Source: Kosakonia pseudosacchari
Lineage (GTDB): Bacteria > Pseudomonadota > Gammaproteobacteria > Enterobacterales > Enterobacteriaceae
Length of the DNA: 64,000 bases
NCBI RefSeq assembly: GCF_900184035.1
Contig: NZ_FXWP01000004.1
Coordinates: 1 to 64,000, forward strand
Direction of reading: 5' to 3'
The position numbers and the translations under genes are program-made. Below are positions 10,481 to 21,266 of the stretch, piece by piece (position 1 is the stretch's first letter; each line of letters begins with the position of its first letter). Under the pieces are notes generated by a model. It had not been told where the DNA came from. It searched no databases and saw only the letters and a program-made list of their open reading frames with translations.

Positions 10481-11419
10481 ATGATAAATGCAAATCGTCC
10501 GATATTGAATCTCGACCTCGATCTGCTGAGAACTTTCGTTGCGGTCGCCGATCTAAACACTTTTGCTGCGGCCGCTGCTGCAGTTTGTCGCACACAGTCC
10601 GCCGTAAGTCAGCAAATGCAGCGGCTTGAACAATTAGTGGGAAAAGAATTATTTGCCCGTCATGGTCGCAATAAGCTCTTAACTGAACATGGTATTCAGT
10701 TACTGGGATATGCGCGAAAGATCTTACGTTTCAATGACGAAGCATGTACGTCGTTAATGTTTAGCAATCTTCAGGGCGTCTTAACTATTGGCGCTTCTGA
10801 TGAGTCCGCAGACACGATTTTACCGTTTTTGCTTAATCGTATTAGCTCGGTATACCCGAAGCTGGCTCTTGATGTGCGAGTGAAGCGTAACCCGTTTTCT
10901 GACGAACATGAACAAGAGCACGATGTTGATCTCGTGGTGACGACTCACCGTTCCGCGCAATACGATTGCCTGACGTTGCGCACATCGCCAACGCACTGGT
11001 ACTGCTCGGCTGAATACGTGTTACAGAAAAGTGAGGCGATACCACTGGTCTTACTGGATGAGCCGAGCCCATTTCGCGATATGGTCATCAATTCGCTGAA
11101 TGATGCGGATATTCCATGGCGTATGGCTTATGTCGCTTCGTCTCTGTCGGCGGTAAAAGCAGCCGTAAAAGCCGGATTGGGGGTGACCGCGCGGCCGGTC
11201 GAGATGATGAGCCCTGATTTGCGCGTGCTGGGCAGAGCCGAAGGGCTGCCGCTGTTACCGGATACGGAATATCTGCTTTGTTATAATCCGCAAAGTCGTA
11301 ATGAGCTGGCACAGGTGATTTTCCAGGCCATGGAACATTATCAAAACCCATGGCATTACAGCGGCGGTACTCCTGAAGGAGGAGGCGATCCGCTGGTTAT
11401 AGAAGGGGATTTTAGCTAA
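10481..11419 (+). CDS. lrhA: LysR-type regulator LrhA
   Basis: A 312-residue LysR-family DNA-binding regulator, the same length as E. coli LrhA. In E. coli it represses flhDC and so motility, represses type 1 fimbriae, and lowers RpoS synthesis. The N-terminal winged helix-turn-helix covers about residues 10-70 ([20 protein letters not shown], then SQQMQRLEQ and FARHGR). The LysR effector-binding domain follows from about residue 95 ([18 protein letters not shown]). Residues about 138-165 (around [11 protein letters not shown]) differ from the E. coli protein as I remember it. The ribosome site before ATG 10481 is weak. The gene stands upstream of nuo, as in E. coli, where LrhA was first linked to nuo, but it is separately terminated. 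Confidence 0.95.
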   Translation: MINANRPILNLDLDLLRTFVAVADLNTFAAAAAAVCRTQSAVSQQMQRLEQLVGKELFARHGRNKLLTEHGIQLLGYARKILRFNDEACTSLMFSNLQGVLTIGASDESADTILPFLLNRISSVYPKLALDVRVKRNPFSDEHEQEHDVDLVVTTHRSAQYDCLTLRTSPTHWYCSAEYVLQKSEAIPLVLLDEPSPFRDMVINSLNDADIPWRMAYVASSLSAVKAAVKAGLGVTARPVEMMSPDLRVLGRAEGLPLLPDTEYLLCYNPQSRNELAQVIFQAMEHYQNPWHYSGGTPEGGGDPLVIEGDFS

Positions 11420-11456
11420 CATTCTCTGCCAAATCTGGTAACAAAATGTAAGTGCA

Positions 11457-11504
11457 AAAATGAACCGCTGGCGGCAAAAAAGCGGTTATCGGTTCATTTT
11501 GCGC
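11457..11504 (+). terminator. Terminator-like hairpin after lrhA
   Basis: AAAATGAACCG (11457-11467) and CGGTTCATTTT (11490-11500) are perfect 11-base arms around a 22-base loop that can itself fold (CCGC with GCGG). The 3' arm ends in TTTT. It lies about 40 bases after the lrhA stop. Confidence 0.65.
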
Positions 11505-11911
11505 ACAGATTATGAATTACAGAAACATCCTGCCTGAAAATTATTCTTTCTTTCAATAATTTAATATCACTCACAGCACGATCTCCTTTTTTCAACTATA
11601 GTCTTTCATGCCTGCTGGTCATGTTAAAAATCAAGGCGGATTGTTGCTGTTTCACTGAATGAATTAACAAAAGCGTGTCTCAGATCAAGAAAATACTCCC
11701 GTTGAGGGGGAGGAATCCGGCCAAAATCCTGTCAAAATAAGCGGGTAATTAGTGTAAAACCTCGCTACGGACACGATTCAACACCAGGATATTTCTTGTG
11801 AATGTTTGAAGCCGTTCAAGAAAACGGCACTAAATGTTAATGAATTGCTGCCGATGTAAACTAATGTGAGGAAACCTTTGTTAAAGTTGACAAAAGGTTA
11901 TAGAAAGGAGT

Positions 11912-11968
11912 AAAAACCCACATCGTTTAGCTGTTTTCGCCTTTTACACAGTTAATGTGTGGTTTTTT
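11912..11968 (+). terminator. Terminator-like leader structure upstream of nuoA
   Basis: AAAAACCCACAT (11912-11923) can pair with ATGTGTGGTTTTT (11955-11967) as a 12-bp stem with one bulged T. Alternatively ACACA and TGTGT (11946-11960) form a smaller hairpin followed by GGTTTTTT. The two folds are mutually exclusive. The U tract ends 76 bases before the nuoA start. Confidence 0.5.
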
Positions 11969-12044
11969 ATTCCTCCCCGTGAATCGATGTGGCGTCATCT
12001 GCCAGCAAGAGCAGAGGTAATAACGCTACCTTTTGAGTTAAGCA

Positions 12045-12488
12045 ATGCGTATGTCAACATCCACTGAAATCATCGCTCATCACTGGGCATTCGCTATCTT
12101 TCTTATTGTCGCCATTGGCCTGTGTTGCCTGATGCTGATCGGCGGTCGGTTTTTGGGCGGTCGCGCACGCGCGAGGCACAAAAACGTTCCTTTCGAATCG
12201 GGTATCGACTCCGTCGGTTCCGCACGCTTACGTCTATCCGCCAAGTTCTACCTGGTGGCCATGTTCTTCGTCATCTTCGATGTGGAAGCGCTCTATTTAT
12301 ACGCATGGTCAACCTCCATTCGCGAGAGTGGTTGGGTCGGGTTTGTCGAAGCCGCAATTTTTATATTAGTGCTGCTGGCTGGTCTGGTTTATCTGGTGCG
12401 TATTGGCGCGCTGGATTGGACGCCCGTGCGTTCGCGCCGTGAGCAAATCAACCCAGAGACTAACAGCTACACTGACAGTCAACGCTAA
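12045..12488 (+). CDS. nuoA: NADH-quinone oxidoreductase subunit A
   Basis: A small membrane-arm subunit of respiratory complex I, at the junction with the peripheral arm. The 147-residue product has three hydrophobic segments (around residues 15-37, 68-88 and 98-118) and the conserved loop [27 protein letters not shown], broken here as [10 protein letters not shown] and [19 protein letters not shown], which carries acidic residues near the quinone region. The length equals E. coli NuoA. The start ATG 12045 gives [13 protein letters not shown]; an alternative ATG two codons on cannot be excluded because the ribosome site is weak. It is the first gene of the 13-gene nuo operon. Confidence 0.95.
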   Translation: MRMSTSTEIIAHHWAFAIFLIVAIGLCCLMLIGGRFLGGRARARHKNVPFESGIDSVGSARLRLSAKFYLVAMFFVIFDVEALYLYAWSTSIRESGWVGFVEAAIFILVLLAGLVYLVRIGALDWTPVRSRREQINPETNSYTDSQR

Positions 12489-12503
12489 CCGCGAGGCAAT
12501 AAG

Positions 12504-13178
12504 ATGGATTATACGCTCACCCGCATAGATCCTAACGGTGAGAACGACCGTTACCCCCTGCAGAAACAGGAGATCGTAACCGACCCCCTGGAACAAGAAA
12601 TTAACCGTAGCGTTTATATGGGCAAGCTCGAGAATGCCCTGCACGATATGGTGAACTGGGGACGTAAAAACTCAATTTGGCCATATAACTTTGGCCTGTC
12701 GTGCTGTTACGTAGAGATGGTGACATCCTTTACGGCCGTGCACGACGTTGCGCGTTTTGGTGCGGAAGTGCTGCGTGCTTCTCCTCGTCAGGCAGACCTG
12801 ATGGTGGTTGCGGGCACATGCTTTACCAAAATGGCGCCGGTCATTCAGCGCCTTTACGACCAGATGCTGGAACCTAAGTGGGTTATCTCCATGGGGGCCT
12901 GTGCGAACTCTGGCGGTATGTACGACATCTACTCAGTCGTGCAAGGCGTCGACAAATTTATCCCGGTGGATGTTTACATCCCTGGCTGCCCGCCGCGTCC
13001 TGAAGCCTATATGCAGGCGCTGATGCTGCTGCAGGAGTCGATTGGCAAGGAGCGTCGTCCGCTCTCATGGGTGGTTGGCGATCAGGGCGTTTATCGCGCC
13101 AATATGCAGTCGGAACGCGACCGTAAACGTGGCGAGCGTATCGCCGTGACCAATCTGCGTACGCCGGACGAGATTTAA
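12504..13178 (+). CDS. nuoB: NADH-quinone oxidoreductase subunit B
   Basis: The peripheral-arm subunit that carries Fe-S cluster N2, the last cluster before quinone. The 224-residue product has the tandem-cysteine signature GLSCCYVEM (residues 65-73), the third cysteine in [12 protein letters not shown], and the fourth in [10 protein letters not shown]. The N-terminus is [12 protein letters not shown]. The ATG at 12504 follows GAGGCAATAAG. It lies 15 bases after nuoA and is followed by an 89-base gap before nuoCD, longer than most gaps in the operon and able to form a hairpin. Confidence 0.97.
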   Translation: MDYTLTRIDPNGENDRYPLQKQEIVTDPLEQEINRSVYMGKLENALHDMVNWGRKNSIWPYNFGLSCCYVEMVTSFTAVHDVARFGAEVLRASPRQADLMVVAGTCFTKMAPVIQRLYDQMLEPKWVISMGACANSGGMYDIYSVVQGVDKFIPVDVYIPGCPPRPEAYMQALMLLQESIGKERRPLSWVVGDQGVYRANMQSERDRKRGERIAVTNLRTPDEI

Positions 13179-13204
13179 TTTGCGCCTGTGGGTAATGGAA
13201 GAAA

Positions 13205-13244
13205 CTTCGCATTTCAATAATCCAATAACGCGAAGCCATACCCA
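13205..13244 (+). other. Structured spacer between nuoB and nuoCD
   Basis: CTTCGC (13205-13210) and GCGAAG (13230-13235) pair, and outside them GGGTA-ATGG and CCATACCC extend the possible stem. There is no U tract. It may be an RNA-stability element; function is unknown. Confidence 0.4.
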
Positions 13245-13267
13245 ACAGTCACCACGGACCCTTTGCA

Positions 13268-15070
13268 ATGGTGAACAATATGACCGATTTAACTGCGCAA
13301 GAAGCCGCATGGCAGACCCGGGATCATCTGGATGATCCGGTCATTGGCGAATTGCGCAACCGTTTTGGGCCGGATGCCTTTACCGTTCAGGCGACCCGCA
13401 CCGGGGTACCCGTAGTTTGGGTTAAGCGTGAGCAGTTGCTGGAAGTGGTCGATTTCTTAAAGAAATTACCGAAACCGTACGTCATGCTGTTTGATTTGCA
13501 CGGCATGGATGAACGTCTACGCTCACACCGCGCCGGTTTGCCCGCCGCGGATTTTTCCGTTTTCTACCACTTCATTTCCATCGATCGCAACCGCGACATC
13601 ATGCTGAAAGTGGCGCTGGCTGAAAACGATCTGCATGTGCCGACGCTGACCAAACTTTTCCCGAACGCCAACTGGTATGAGCGTGAAACCTGGGAGATGT
13701 TTGGCGTTACCTTTAATGGTCACCCGCACCTGACGCGCATCATGATGCCGCAAACCTGGACGGGTCACCCGCTGCGTAAAGATTACCCGGCGCGCGCCAC
13801 AGAATTCGATCCGTTTGAGCTGACTAAAGCCAAACAGGATCTGGAAATGGAAGCGTTGACCTTCAAGCCGGAAGACTGGGGCATGAAACGCGGCACCGAA
13901 AACGAGGACTTTATGTTCCTCAACCTCGGTCCGAACCACCCCTCTGCGCACGGTGCGTTCCGTATCATTCTGCAACTGGACGGCGAAGAGATCGTCGACT
14001 GTGTGCCGGATATCGGTTATCACCATCGCGGCGCGGAAAAAATGGGTGAGCGCCAGTCTTGGCACAGCTATATTCCTTACACCGACCGTATCGAGTATCT
14101 CGGCGGTTGCGTCAACGAAATGCCTTACGTGCTGGCGGTAGAAAAACTGGCCGGTATCACCGTGCCGGATCGCGTCAACGTGATCCGCGTGATGCTGTCT
14201 GAACTGTTCCGCATCAACAGCCACCTGCTCTATATCTCGACCTTTATCCAGGACGTGGGCGCAATGACGCCGGTGTTCTTCGCCTTTACCGATCGTCAGA
14301 AAATCTACGATCTGGTCGAAGCGATCACCGGTTTCCGTATGCACCCGGCCTGGTTCCGCATTGGCGGCGTGGCGCACGATCTGCCGCGTGGTTGGGATCG
14401 TCTGCTGCGCGAATTCCTCGACTGGATGCCAAAACGCCTGGCCTCTTACGAGAAAGCGGCGCTGCGTAACACCATTCTGAAAGGCCGCTCGCAGGGGGTT
14501 GCCGCTTACAACGCAAAAGAAGCGCTGGAGTGGGGCACGACCGGTGCAGGCCTGCGTGCGACCGGCATCAATTTTGACGTGCGTAAAGCGCGCCCGTACT
14601 CCGGTTACGAGAACTTCGACTTTGAAATCCCGGTTGGTGGTGGCGTAAGCGACTGTTACACCCGCGTGATGCTGAAAGTTGAAGAGCTGCGCCAGAGCCT
14701 GCGCATTCTTGAGCAGTGCCTCAATAACATGCCGGAAGGCCCGTTCAAAGCGGATCACCCGCTGACTACGCCGCCGCCGAAAGAGCGCACGCTGCAACAT
14801 ATCGAAACCCTGATTACTCACTTCCTGCAAGTGTCGTGGGGCCCGGTAATGCCGGCCAACGAATCCTTCCAGATGATTGAGGCAACCAAGGGTATTAACA
14901 GTTACTACCTGACCAGCGACGGCAGCACCATGAGCTACCGCACCCGCGTTCGTACCCCGAGCTTTGCGCACTTGCAGCAAATCCCGTCGGCCATCCGCGG
15001 CAGCCTGGTATCAGACTTGATTGTCTATCTGGGTAGTATCGATTTTGTTATGTCAGATGTGGATCGCTAA
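13268..15070 (+). CDS. nuoC: NADH-quinone oxidoreductase fused subunit C/D
   Basis: The gammaproteobacterial fusion of the complex I 30-kDa (NuoC) and 49-kDa (NuoD) peripheral subunits, 600 residues. The NuoC part covers about 1-190, with the signature [16 protein letters not shown]. The NuoD part follows a short linker (from about 200), with [15 protein letters not shown] and YHHRGAEK, whose residues line the quinone-binding cavity, and ends in [11 protein letters not shown], the normal C-terminus. The start [13 protein letters not shown] matches E. coli; a Met five codons in is an alternative. There is no sign of a split between the two halves. It is also called nuoCD. Confidence 0.97.
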   Translation: MVNNMTDLTAQEAAWQTRDHLDDPVIGELRNRFGPDAFTVQATRTGVPVVWVKREQLLEVVDFLKKLPKPYVMLFDLHGMDERLRSHRAGLPAADFSVFYHFISIDRNRDIMLKVALAENDLHVPTLTKLFPNANWYERETWEMFGVTFNGHPHLTRIMMPQTWTGHPLRKDYPARATEFDPFELTKAKQDLEMEALTFKPEDWGMKRGTENEDFMFLNLGPNHPSAHGAFRIILQLDGEEIVDCVPDIGYHHRGAEKMGERQSWHSYIPYTDRIEYLGGCVNEMPYVLAVEKLAGITVPDRVNVIRVMLSELFRINSHLLYISTFIQDVGAMTPVFFAFTDRQKIYDLVEAITGFRMHPAWFRIGGVAHDLPRGWDRLLREFLDWMPKRLASYEKAALRNTILKGRSQGVAAYNAKEALEWGTTGAGLRATGINFDVRKARPYSGYENFDFEIPVGGGVSDCYTRVMLKVEELRQSLRILEQCLNNMPEGPFKADHPLTTPPPKERTLQHIETLITHFLQVSWGPVMPANESFQMIEATKGINSYYLTSDGSTMSYRTRVRTPSFAHLQQIPSAIRGSLVSDLIVYLGSIDFVMSDVDR

Positions 15071-15072
15071 TT

Positions 15073-15573
15073 ATGCACGAGAATCAACAACCACAAACCG
15101 AGGCTTTTGAGCTGAGTGCGGCAGAGCGTGAGGCAATTGAGCACGAGAAGCACCACTACGAAGACCCGCGTGCGGCGTCCATTGAAGCGCTGAAGATAGT
15201 TCAGAAGCAGCGTGGTTGGGTGCCGGACGGCGCGATTTACGCCATTGCTGATGTACTGGGCATCCCGGCGAGCGACGTCGAAGGCGTGGCGACATTCTAC
15301 AGCCAGATCTTCCGCCAGCCGGTTGGTCGCCATGTTATTCGCTATTGCGACAGCGTGGTGTGCCACATCACCGGCTATCAGGGCATTCAGTCGGCGATTG
15401 AAAGCCACCTGAAGATCAAACCCGGCCAGACGACCTTCGATGGTCGTTTTACGCTGCTGCCGACCTGCTGTCTGGGCAACTGCGATAAAGGCCCGAATAT
15501 GATGATTGATGAAGATACCCACAGTCATCTGACGCCGGAAGGGATCCCTGAACTACTGGAGCGGTATAAATGA
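15073..15573 (+). CDS. nuoE: NADH-quinone oxidoreductase subunit E
   Basis: The 24-kDa-type subunit of the NADH-dehydrogenase module, carrying the [2Fe-2S] cluster N1a. The 166-residue product is a thioredoxin-fold protein with a helical N-terminal half. Its four cluster cysteines are in [10 protein letters not shown] and [12 protein letters not shown], the C-x4-C and C-x3-C pattern of the family. It begins two bases after the nuoCD stop and overlaps nuoF by four bases (ATGA), so E and F, which form a subcomplex, are translationally coupled. Confidence 0.96.
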   Translation: MHENQQPQTEAFELSAAEREAIEHEKHHYEDPRAASIEALKIVQKQRGWVPDGAIYAIADVLGIPASDVEGVATFYSQIFRQPVGRHVIRYCDSVVCHITGYQGIQSAIESHLKIKPGQTTFDGRFTLLPTCCLGNCDKGPNMMIDEDTHSHLTPEGIPELLERYK

Positions 15574-16907
15574 AAACAGTTATCCGTACTCCTGAAACGC
15601 ATCCGCTGACCTGGCGTCTGCGCGATGACAAACAGCCGGTCTGGCTCGAAGAGTACCAGAGCAAAAACGGGTACGCCGGTGCGCGCAAAGCGCTGACCGG
15701 TATGGCGCCGGATGAGATTGTCAATGCGGTTAAGGATTCTGGTCTGAAAGGTCGCGGCGGCGCGGGCTTCTCCACTGGTCTGAAGTGGAGCCTGATGCCG
15801 AAAGACGAATCCATGAACATCCGTTACCTGTTGTGTAACGCAGATGAAATGGAGCCGGGCACCTATAAAGACCGCCTGCTGATGGAGCAACTGCCGCACC
15901 TGCTGGTGGAAGGGATGCTGATTTCGGCGTTCGCGCTGAAAGCCTACCGTGGCTACATCTTCCTGCGCGGTGAATATATTGAAGCGGCGGTGCATCTGCG
16001 CCGCGCGATTGCTGAAGCCACCGAAGCCGGTTTGCTCGGCAAGAACATTCTTGGCAGCGGTTTCGACTTCGAACTGTTCGTGCATACCGGTGCAGGACGT
16101 TATATCTGCGGTGAAGAAACGGCGCTGATTAACTCGCTGGAAGGCCGCCGTGCCAACCCGCGTTCCAAACCGCCATTCCCGGCAAGCTCTGGCGTATGGG
16201 GCAAACCAACCTGCGTTAACAACGTCGAAACCCTGTGTAACGTCCCGGCTATTCTGGCGAACGGCGTTGAGTGGTATCAGAACATTTCGACCAGCAAAGA
16301 TGCGGGCACCAAACTGATGGGCTTCTCCGGGCGCGTGAAGAATCCGGGTCTGTGGGAGCTGCCGTTTGGTACGACCGCGCGTGAAATCCTTGAGGATTAC
16401 GCAGGCGGTATGCGTGATGGCCTGAAATTTAAAGCCTGGCAGCCGGGCGGGGCGGGTACTGACTTCCTGACCGAAGCGCACCTCGACTTGCCGATGGAGT
16501 TTGAAAGCATCGGTAAAGCGGGCAGCCGTCTGGGTACGGCGCTGGCGATGGCCGTTGACCATGAAATTGGCATGGTGCCGCTGGTGCGCAACCTGGAAGA
16601 GTTCTTCGCGCGCGAGTCCTGCGGCTGGTGTACGCCATGTCGCGATGGTCTGCCATGGAGCGTGAAAATCCTGCGTGCGCTGGAGCGCGGTGAAGGCCAG
16701 CCTGGCGATATCGAGACACTTGAGCAACTGTGTCGACAACTCGGGCCGGGTAAAACCTTCTGCGCGCATGCGCCAGGTGCGGTTGAACCGTTACAGAGCG
16801 CGATTAAATATTTCCGCGAAGAGTTCGAAGCGGGCATTAAACAGCAATTCAGCAATACCCATGCAATTGGCGGTATCCAGCCAAACTTGCTGAAAGCGCG
16901 CTGGTAA
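15570..16907 (+). CDS. nuoF: NADH-quinone oxidoreductase subunit F
   Basis: The 51-kDa-type subunit where NADH is oxidised. It binds FMN and the [4Fe-4S] cluster N3. The 445-residue product has the glycine-rich FMN/NADH site [14 protein letters not shown] (from about residue 64), the NADH-binding [13 protein letters not shown], and the cluster motif [12 protein letters not shown], with a fourth cysteine in [10 protein letters not shown]. It starts inside the end of nuoE (ATGA overlap) and is followed by a strong intercistronic hairpin before nuoG. Confidence 0.97.
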   Translation: MKTVIRTPETHPLTWRLRDDKQPVWLEEYQSKNGYAGARKALTGMAPDEIVNAVKDSGLKGRGGAGFSTGLKWSLMPKDESMNIRYLLCNADEMEPGTYKDRLLMEQLPHLLVEGMLISAFALKAYRGYIFLRGEYIEAAVHLRRAIAEATEAGLLGKNILGSGFDFELFVHTGAGRYICGEETALINSLEGRRANPRSKPPFPASSGVWGKPTCVNNVETLCNVPAILANGVEWYQNISTSKDAGTKLMGFSGRVKNPGLWELPFGTTAREILEDYAGGMRDGLKFKAWQPGGAGTDFLTEAHLDLPMEFESIGKAGSRLGTALAMAVDHEIGMVPLVRNLEEFFARESCGWCTPCRDGLPWSVKILRALERGEGQPGDIETLEQLCRQLGPGKTFCAHAPGAVEPLQSAIKYFREEFEAGIKQQFSNTHAIGGIQPNLLKARW

Positions 16908-16914
16908 TGGTTCT

Positions 16915-16937
16915 CCCCTCATCAGGCTGATGAGGGG
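16915..16937 (+). other. Strong hairpin between nuoF and nuoG
   Basis: CCCCTCATCA (16915-16924) and TGATGAGGGG (16928-16937) pair perfectly over 10 bp with a 3-base loop. No U tract follows, so an mRNA-stability or processing element is more likely than termination. Confidence 0.7.
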
Positions 16938-16997
16938 AACGCGAACAGAATTTTGATTAACTCTTAGTCGCTGACTGAGACAACTGGAAGCATGCTA

Positions 16998-19724
16998 ATG
17001 GCTACTATTCATGTAGACGGCAAAGAATACGAGGTAAATGGAGCAGACAACCTTCTTGAGGCATGTCTCTCTTTAGGCCTTGATATTCCCTATTTTTGCT
17101 GGCATCCGGCGCTGGGGAGCGTGGGTGCGTGCCGCCAGTGTGCGGTGAAGCAATATCAAAACGCGGAAGACACGCGTGGCCGCCTGGTGATGTCCTGTAT
17201 GACACCGGCATCCGACGGTACTTTTATCTCTATTGATGACGACGAAGCGAAGCAGTTCCGTGAAAGCGTGGTCGAGTGGCTGATGACCAACCACCCGCAC
17301 GACTGCCCGGTCTGTGAAGAAGGGGGCAACTGCCACCTGCAGGATATGACCGTAATGACCGGTCACAGCTTCCGCCGCTATCGTTTCACCAAACGTACGC
17401 ACCGTAATCAGGATCTCGGCCCGTTCATCTCTCACGAAATGAACCGCTGTATCGCCTGTTACCGCTGCGTGCGTTACTACAAAGACTATGCGGACGGCAC
17501 GGATCTCGGCGTGTATGGCGCCCATGACAACGTCTACTTCGGTCGCCCGGAAGATGGCGTGCTGGAAAGCGAATTCTCCGGTAACCTGGTGGAAATCTGC
17601 CCAACCGGCGTATTCACCGATAAAACCCACTCCGAACGTTATAACCGTAAGTGGGACATGCAGTTCGCGCCGAGCATCTGCCAGCAGTGCTCCATCGGCT
17701 GTAACACCAGCCCTGGCGAACGTTATGGCGAACTGCGCCGCATCGAAAACCGCTACAACGGCACGGTTAACCACTACTTCCTCTGCGACCGTGGTCGTTT
17801 CGGCTATGGCTACGTCAACCTGAAAGACAGACCGCGCCAGCCGGTTCAACGGCGTGGTGACGATCTGATCACCCTTAACGCCGAGCAGGCGATGCAGGGC
17901 GCCGCGGACATTCTGCGTCAGTCGAAGAAAGTGATCGGTATCGGTTCCCCGCGCGCAAGCGTAGAGAGCAACTTCGCGCTGCGTGAACTGGTCGGTGCGG
18001 AAAACTTCTATACCGGCATTGCCAAAGGTGAGCAGGAACGTCTTGAGCTGGCGCTGAAAGTGCTGCGTGAAGGCGGCATCCGTACACCGGCACTGCGTGA
18101 AATTGAATCCTACGATGCGGTGTTGATCCTCGGTGAAGACATCACCCAGACCGGCGCGCGCGTCGCGCTGGCGGTGCGTCAGGCGGTGAAAGGCAAAGCA
18201 CGTGAAATGGCGGCGGCGCAAAAAGTAGCCGACTGGCAGATCGCGGCGATCATGAACATTGGTCAGCGTGCTAAACATCCGCTGTTCGTCACCAACGTCG
18301 ACAGTACCCGTCTGGACGATATCGCGGCGTGGACCTACTGCGCACCGGTAGAAGACCAGGCTCGCTTAGGTTTCGCCATCGCGCATGCGCTGGACGACGC
18401 GTCCCCTGCGGTAGACGGTCTGAGCAACGACCTGAAAAGCAAAGTGGATGTGATTGTTCAGGCGCTGGCCGGGGCGAAAAAACCGCTGATTATCTCCGGC
18501 ACGAACGCCGGTAGCACGGCGGTGATTCAGGCGGCGGCAAACGTCGCGAAAGCGCTGAAAGGCCGTGGTTCCGATGTCGGCATCACTATGATTGCCCGTT
18601 CGGTAAACAGCATGGGGCTGGGGCTTATCGGCGGCGGTAGCCTCGACGACGCGCTGGCTGAGCTGGAAAGCGGCAGCGCTGACGCCGTTGTTGTGCTGGA
18701 AAACGATCTGCACCGTCACGCTTCTGCTGCCCGCGTTGACGCGGCGCTGGCAAAAGCGCCGCTGGTACTGGTGGTTGATCATCAGCGCACCGCCATTATG
18801 GACAGCGCCCATCTGGTGCTCTCCGCCGCCAGCTTCGCTGAAAGCGACGGTACGGTTATCAACAACGAAGGCCGCGCGCAGCGCTTCTTCCAGGTTTACG
18901 ACCCGACCTATTACGACAGCAAAACGCTGATGCTGGAAAGCTGGCGCTGGCTGCACTCGCTGCACAGCACTGTGCAAAACCGCGAAGTGGACTGGACGCA
19001 GCTTGATCATGTGATCGACGCGGCGGTTGAAGCCCTGCCGCAACTGGCCGGTATTAAAGATGCCGCGCCGGATGCCAGCTTCCGCATTCGTGGTCAGAAA
19101 CTGGCGCGTGAACCGCACCGCTACAGTGGACGCACCGCGATGCGCGCCAATATCAGCGTGCACGAACCGCGTCAGCCGCAGGACAAAGACACCATGTTCG
19201 CTTTCTCTATGGAAGGGAACAACCAGCCGTCTGCGCCACGTTCGCAAATTCCGTTTGCATGGGCGCCGGGCTGGAACTCCCCGCAGGCCTGGAACAAATT
19301 CCAGGACGAAGTGGGTGGTCACCTGCGTCACGGCGATCCGGGCGTACGCCTGATCGAAGCGTCTGAAAGCGGGCTTGATTACTTCACTACCGTACCGGGC
19401 GCGTTCGAAGTGCAGGACGGTAAATGGCGTATCGCGCCTTACTATCACCTGTTTGGCAGTGACGAACTGTCGCAGCGTTCTCCGGTGTTCCAGAGCCGTA
19501 TGCCGCAACCCTACATCAAGCTGAATCCGGCAGATGCCGCGAAGCTTGGCGTGAACGCGGGCGCGCATATCTCCTTCACTTACGAAGGGCAGACTATCAG
19601 CCTGCCGTTGCAGGTTTCTGAAGGTCTGACGGCAGGGCAGGTTGGTCTGCCGATGGGGATGCCGGGCATCGCGCCGGTACTGGCCGGGGCACGTCTTGAA
19701 AATCTGCAGGAGGCGCAAGCATGA
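16998..19724 (+). CDS. nuoG: NADH-quinone oxidoreductase subunit G
   Basis: The largest complex I subunit (908 residues), carrying several Fe-S clusters and a C-terminal domain related to molybdopterin oxidoreductases that has lost its cofactor. The N-terminal 2Fe-2S ferredoxin-like part has [16 protein letters not shown]. The next part has the His-ligand segment [16 protein letters not shown] and [13 protein letters not shown]. Further on, [11 protein letters not shown] carries the additional N7-type cysteines found in enterobacteria. I chose ATG 16998 ([11 protein letters not shown]): GGAAG at 16986-16990 is correctly spaced for it, while ATG 16992, two codons earlier, is too close. Confidence 0.95.
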   Translation: MATIHVDGKEYEVNGADNLLEACLSLGLDIPYFCWHPALGSVGACRQCAVKQYQNAEDTRGRLVMSCMTPASDGTFISIDDDEAKQFRESVVEWLMTNHPHDCPVCEEGGNCHLQDMTVMTGHSFRRYRFTKRTHRNQDLGPFISHEMNRCIACYRCVRYYKDYADGTDLGVYGAHDNVYFGRPEDGVLESEFSGNLVEICPTGVFTDKTHSERYNRKWDMQFAPSICQQCSIGCNTSPGERYGELRRIENRYNGTVNHYFLCDRGRFGYGYVNLKDRPRQPVQRRGDDLITLNAEQAMQGAADILRQSKKVIGIGSPRASVESNFALRELVGAENFYTGIAKGEQERLELALKVLREGGIRTPALREIESYDAVLILGEDITQTGARVALAVRQAVKGKAREMAAAQKVADWQIAAIMNIGQRAKHPLFVTNVDSTRLDDIAAWTYCAPVEDQARLGFAIAHALDDASPAVDGLSNDLKSKVDVIVQALAGAKKPLIISGTNAGSTAVIQAAANVAKALKGRGSDVGITMIARSVNSMGLGLIGGGSLDDALAELESGSADAVVVLENDLHRHASAARVDAALAKAPLVLVVDHQRTAIMDSAHLVLSAASFAESDGTVINNEGRAQRFFQVYDPTYYDSKTLMLESWRWLHSLHSTVQNREVDWTQLDHVIDAAVEALPQLAGIKDAAPDASFRIRGQKLAREPHRYSGRTAMRANISVHEPRQPQDKDTMFAFSMEGNNQPSAPRSQIPFAWAPGWNSPQAWNKFQDEVGGHLRHGDPGVRLIEASESGLDYFTTVPGAFEVQDGKWRIAPYYHLFGSDELSQRSPVFQSRMPQPYIKLNPADAAKLGVNAGAHISFTYEGQTISLPLQVSEGLTAGQVGLPMGMPGIAPVLAGARLENLQEAQA

Positions 19725-20698
19725 GCTGGTTAACACCGGATGTTATCGACATTCTGTTAAGCATTCTGAAAGCGGTCGTCATTCTGCTGGTGGTGGTCAC
19801 CTGCGGTGCGTTCATGAGCTTTGGTGAACGTCGTCTGCTCGGTCTGTTCCAGAACCGTTATGGGCCGAACCGCGTAGGCTGGGGTGGTTCACTCCAGCTG
19901 GTGGCGGACATGATCAAGATGTTCTTTAAAGAGGACTGGATCCCGCGCTTTTCGGATCGCGTGATTTTTACTCTTGCGCCAATGATTGCCTTTACTTCGC
20001 TGCTGTTAGCGTTCGCCATTGTGCCGGTCAGCCCCACCTGGGTGGTGGCCGACCTCAATATCGGCATCCTGTTCTTCCTGATGATGGCGGGTCTGGCAGT
20101 TTACGCAGTGCTGTTCGCAGGCTGGTCGAGCAACAACAAATACTCGTTGCTCGGTGCGATGCGTGCCTCCGCGCAAACCCTGAGCTATGAAGTGTTCCTC
20201 GGGCTTTCCCTGATGGGGGTGGTGGCGCAGGCCGGTTCATTCAACATGACCGACATCGTTAACAACCAGGCCGGTTTGTGGAACGTTATCCCGCAGTTCT
20301 TTGGCTTTGTGACTTTCGCTATCGCGGGTGTTGCGGTGTGTCACCGTCACCCGTTTGACCAGCCGGAAGCGGAACAGGAGCTGGCGGATGGTTACCACAT
20401 CGAATATTCCGGTATGAAGTTCGGTCTGTTCTTTGTTGGGGAGTACATCGGCATCGTCACCATTTCCGCGCTGATGGTCACGCTGTTCTTCGGTGGCTGG
20501 CAGGGGCCGTTGTTACCGCCATTCATCTGGTTCGCGCTGAAAACTGCGTTCTTTATGATGATGTTCATTTTGATCCGCGCCGCGCTGCCGCGTCCGCGTT
20601 ATGACCAGGTGATGTCCTTCGGCTGGAAAGTCTGCCTGCCATTGACGCTGATTAACTTGCTGGGAACGGCGGCTGTCATTCTCTGGCAAGCGCAATAA
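19721..20698 (+). CDS. nuoH: NADH-quinone oxidoreductase subunit H
   Basis: The membrane subunit at the interface of the two arms, contributing to the quinone chamber and the first proton path. The 325-residue product has about eight hydrophobic segments. It carries the family signatures [18 protein letters not shown] near residue 36 and the acidic loop [20 protein letters not shown] near residue 208. It overlaps the end of nuoG by four bases (ATGA), so translation is probably coupled. Confidence 0.97.
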   Translation: MSWLTPDVIDILLSILKAVVILLVVVTCGAFMSFGERRLLGLFQNRYGPNRVGWGGSLQLVADMIKMFFKEDWIPRFSDRVIFTLAPMIAFTSLLLAFAIVPVSPTWVVADLNIGILFFLMMAGLAVYAVLFAGWSSNNKYSLLGAMRASAQTLSYEVFLGLSLMGVVAQAGSFNMTDIVNNQAGLWNVIPQFFGFVTFAIAGVAVCHRHPFDQPEAEQELADGYHIEYSGMKFGLFFVGEYIGIVTISALMVTLFFGGWQGPLLPPFIWFALKTAFFMMMFILIRAALPRPRYDQVMSFGWKVCLPLTLINLLGTAAVILWQAQ

Positions 20699-20712
20699 GG
20701 GGTGAAAAGACC

Positions 20713-21255
20713 ATGACTTTAAAAGAATTACTCGTGGGCTTCGGCACCCAGGTTCGTAGTATCTGGATGATTGGCCTGCATGCGTTCGCCAAACGTGAAA
20801 CGCGTATGTACCCGGAAGAGCCGGTCTATCTGCCACCGCGCTACCGTGGCCGTATCGTGCTGACGCGCGACCCGGATGGTTCCGAGCGCTGCGTTGCCTG
20901 TAACCTGTGTGCGGTAGCCTGCCCTGTCGGTTGTATCTCGCTGCAAAAAGCGGAGATGCAGGACGGACGCTGGTATCCGGAATTTTTCCGTATCAACTTC
21001 TCACGCTGCATTTTCTGTGGTCTGTGCGAAGAAGCGTGCCCGACAACGGCGATTCAGCTCACCCCGGATTTCGAGATGGGCGAATACAAACGTCAGGATT
21101 TGGTGTACGAAAAAGAGGATCTGCTGATCTCCGGTCCGGGCAAATACCCGGAATATAACTTCTACCGGATGGCAGGTATGGCAATCGACGGCAAAGATAA
21201 AGGTGAAGCGGAAAACGAAGCCAAGCCTATCGACGTCAAGGGCCTGTTACCGTAA
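20713..21255 (+). CDS. nuoI: NADH-quinone oxidoreductase subunit I
   Basis: The ferredoxin-like peripheral subunit carrying two [4Fe-4S] clusters (N6a and N6b), passing electrons to NuoB. The 180-residue product has two classical motifs, [17 protein letters not shown] and [17 protein letters not shown] (about residues 59-75 and 98-114), and the interface segment [22 protein letters not shown] short N-terminal amphipathic helix contacts the membrane arm. The ribosome site GGGGTGAAAAGACC precedes ATG 20713, and the gene lies 14 bases after nuoH. Confidence 0.97.
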   Translation: MTLKELLVGFGTQVRSIWMIGLHAFAKRETRMYPEEPVYLPPRYRGRIVLTRDPDGSERCVACNLCAVACPVGCISLQKAEMQDGRWYPEFFRINFSRCIFCGLCEEACPTTAIQLTPDFEMGEYKRQDLVYEKEDLLISGPGKYPEYNFYRMAGMAIDGKDKGEAENEAKPIDVKGLLP

Positions 21256-21266
21256 GGAGAGGGGCA

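Larger units (their letters stand above)
11420..12044 (+). promoter_or_regulatory. nuo operon control region
   Basis: After the lrhA hairpin there are more than 500 bases without a gene before nuoA. In E. coli a similarly long region carries the nuo promoters and sites for ArcA, NarL, Fis and IHF; I do not assign individual sites here. TTGACA occurs at 11887-11892 without a good -10 hexamer. A terminator-like structure at 11912-11968 is listed separately. Confidence 0.55.

Noticed and set aside
11887..11916. nuo promoter with TTGACA at 11887
   Set aside because: The best -10 at 18-base spacing is TAAAAA, too weak to call.
13523..14980. A 485-codon open frame antisense to nuoCD
   Set aside because: It is an antisense shadow of a conserved gene, with no ribosome site or recognisable family.
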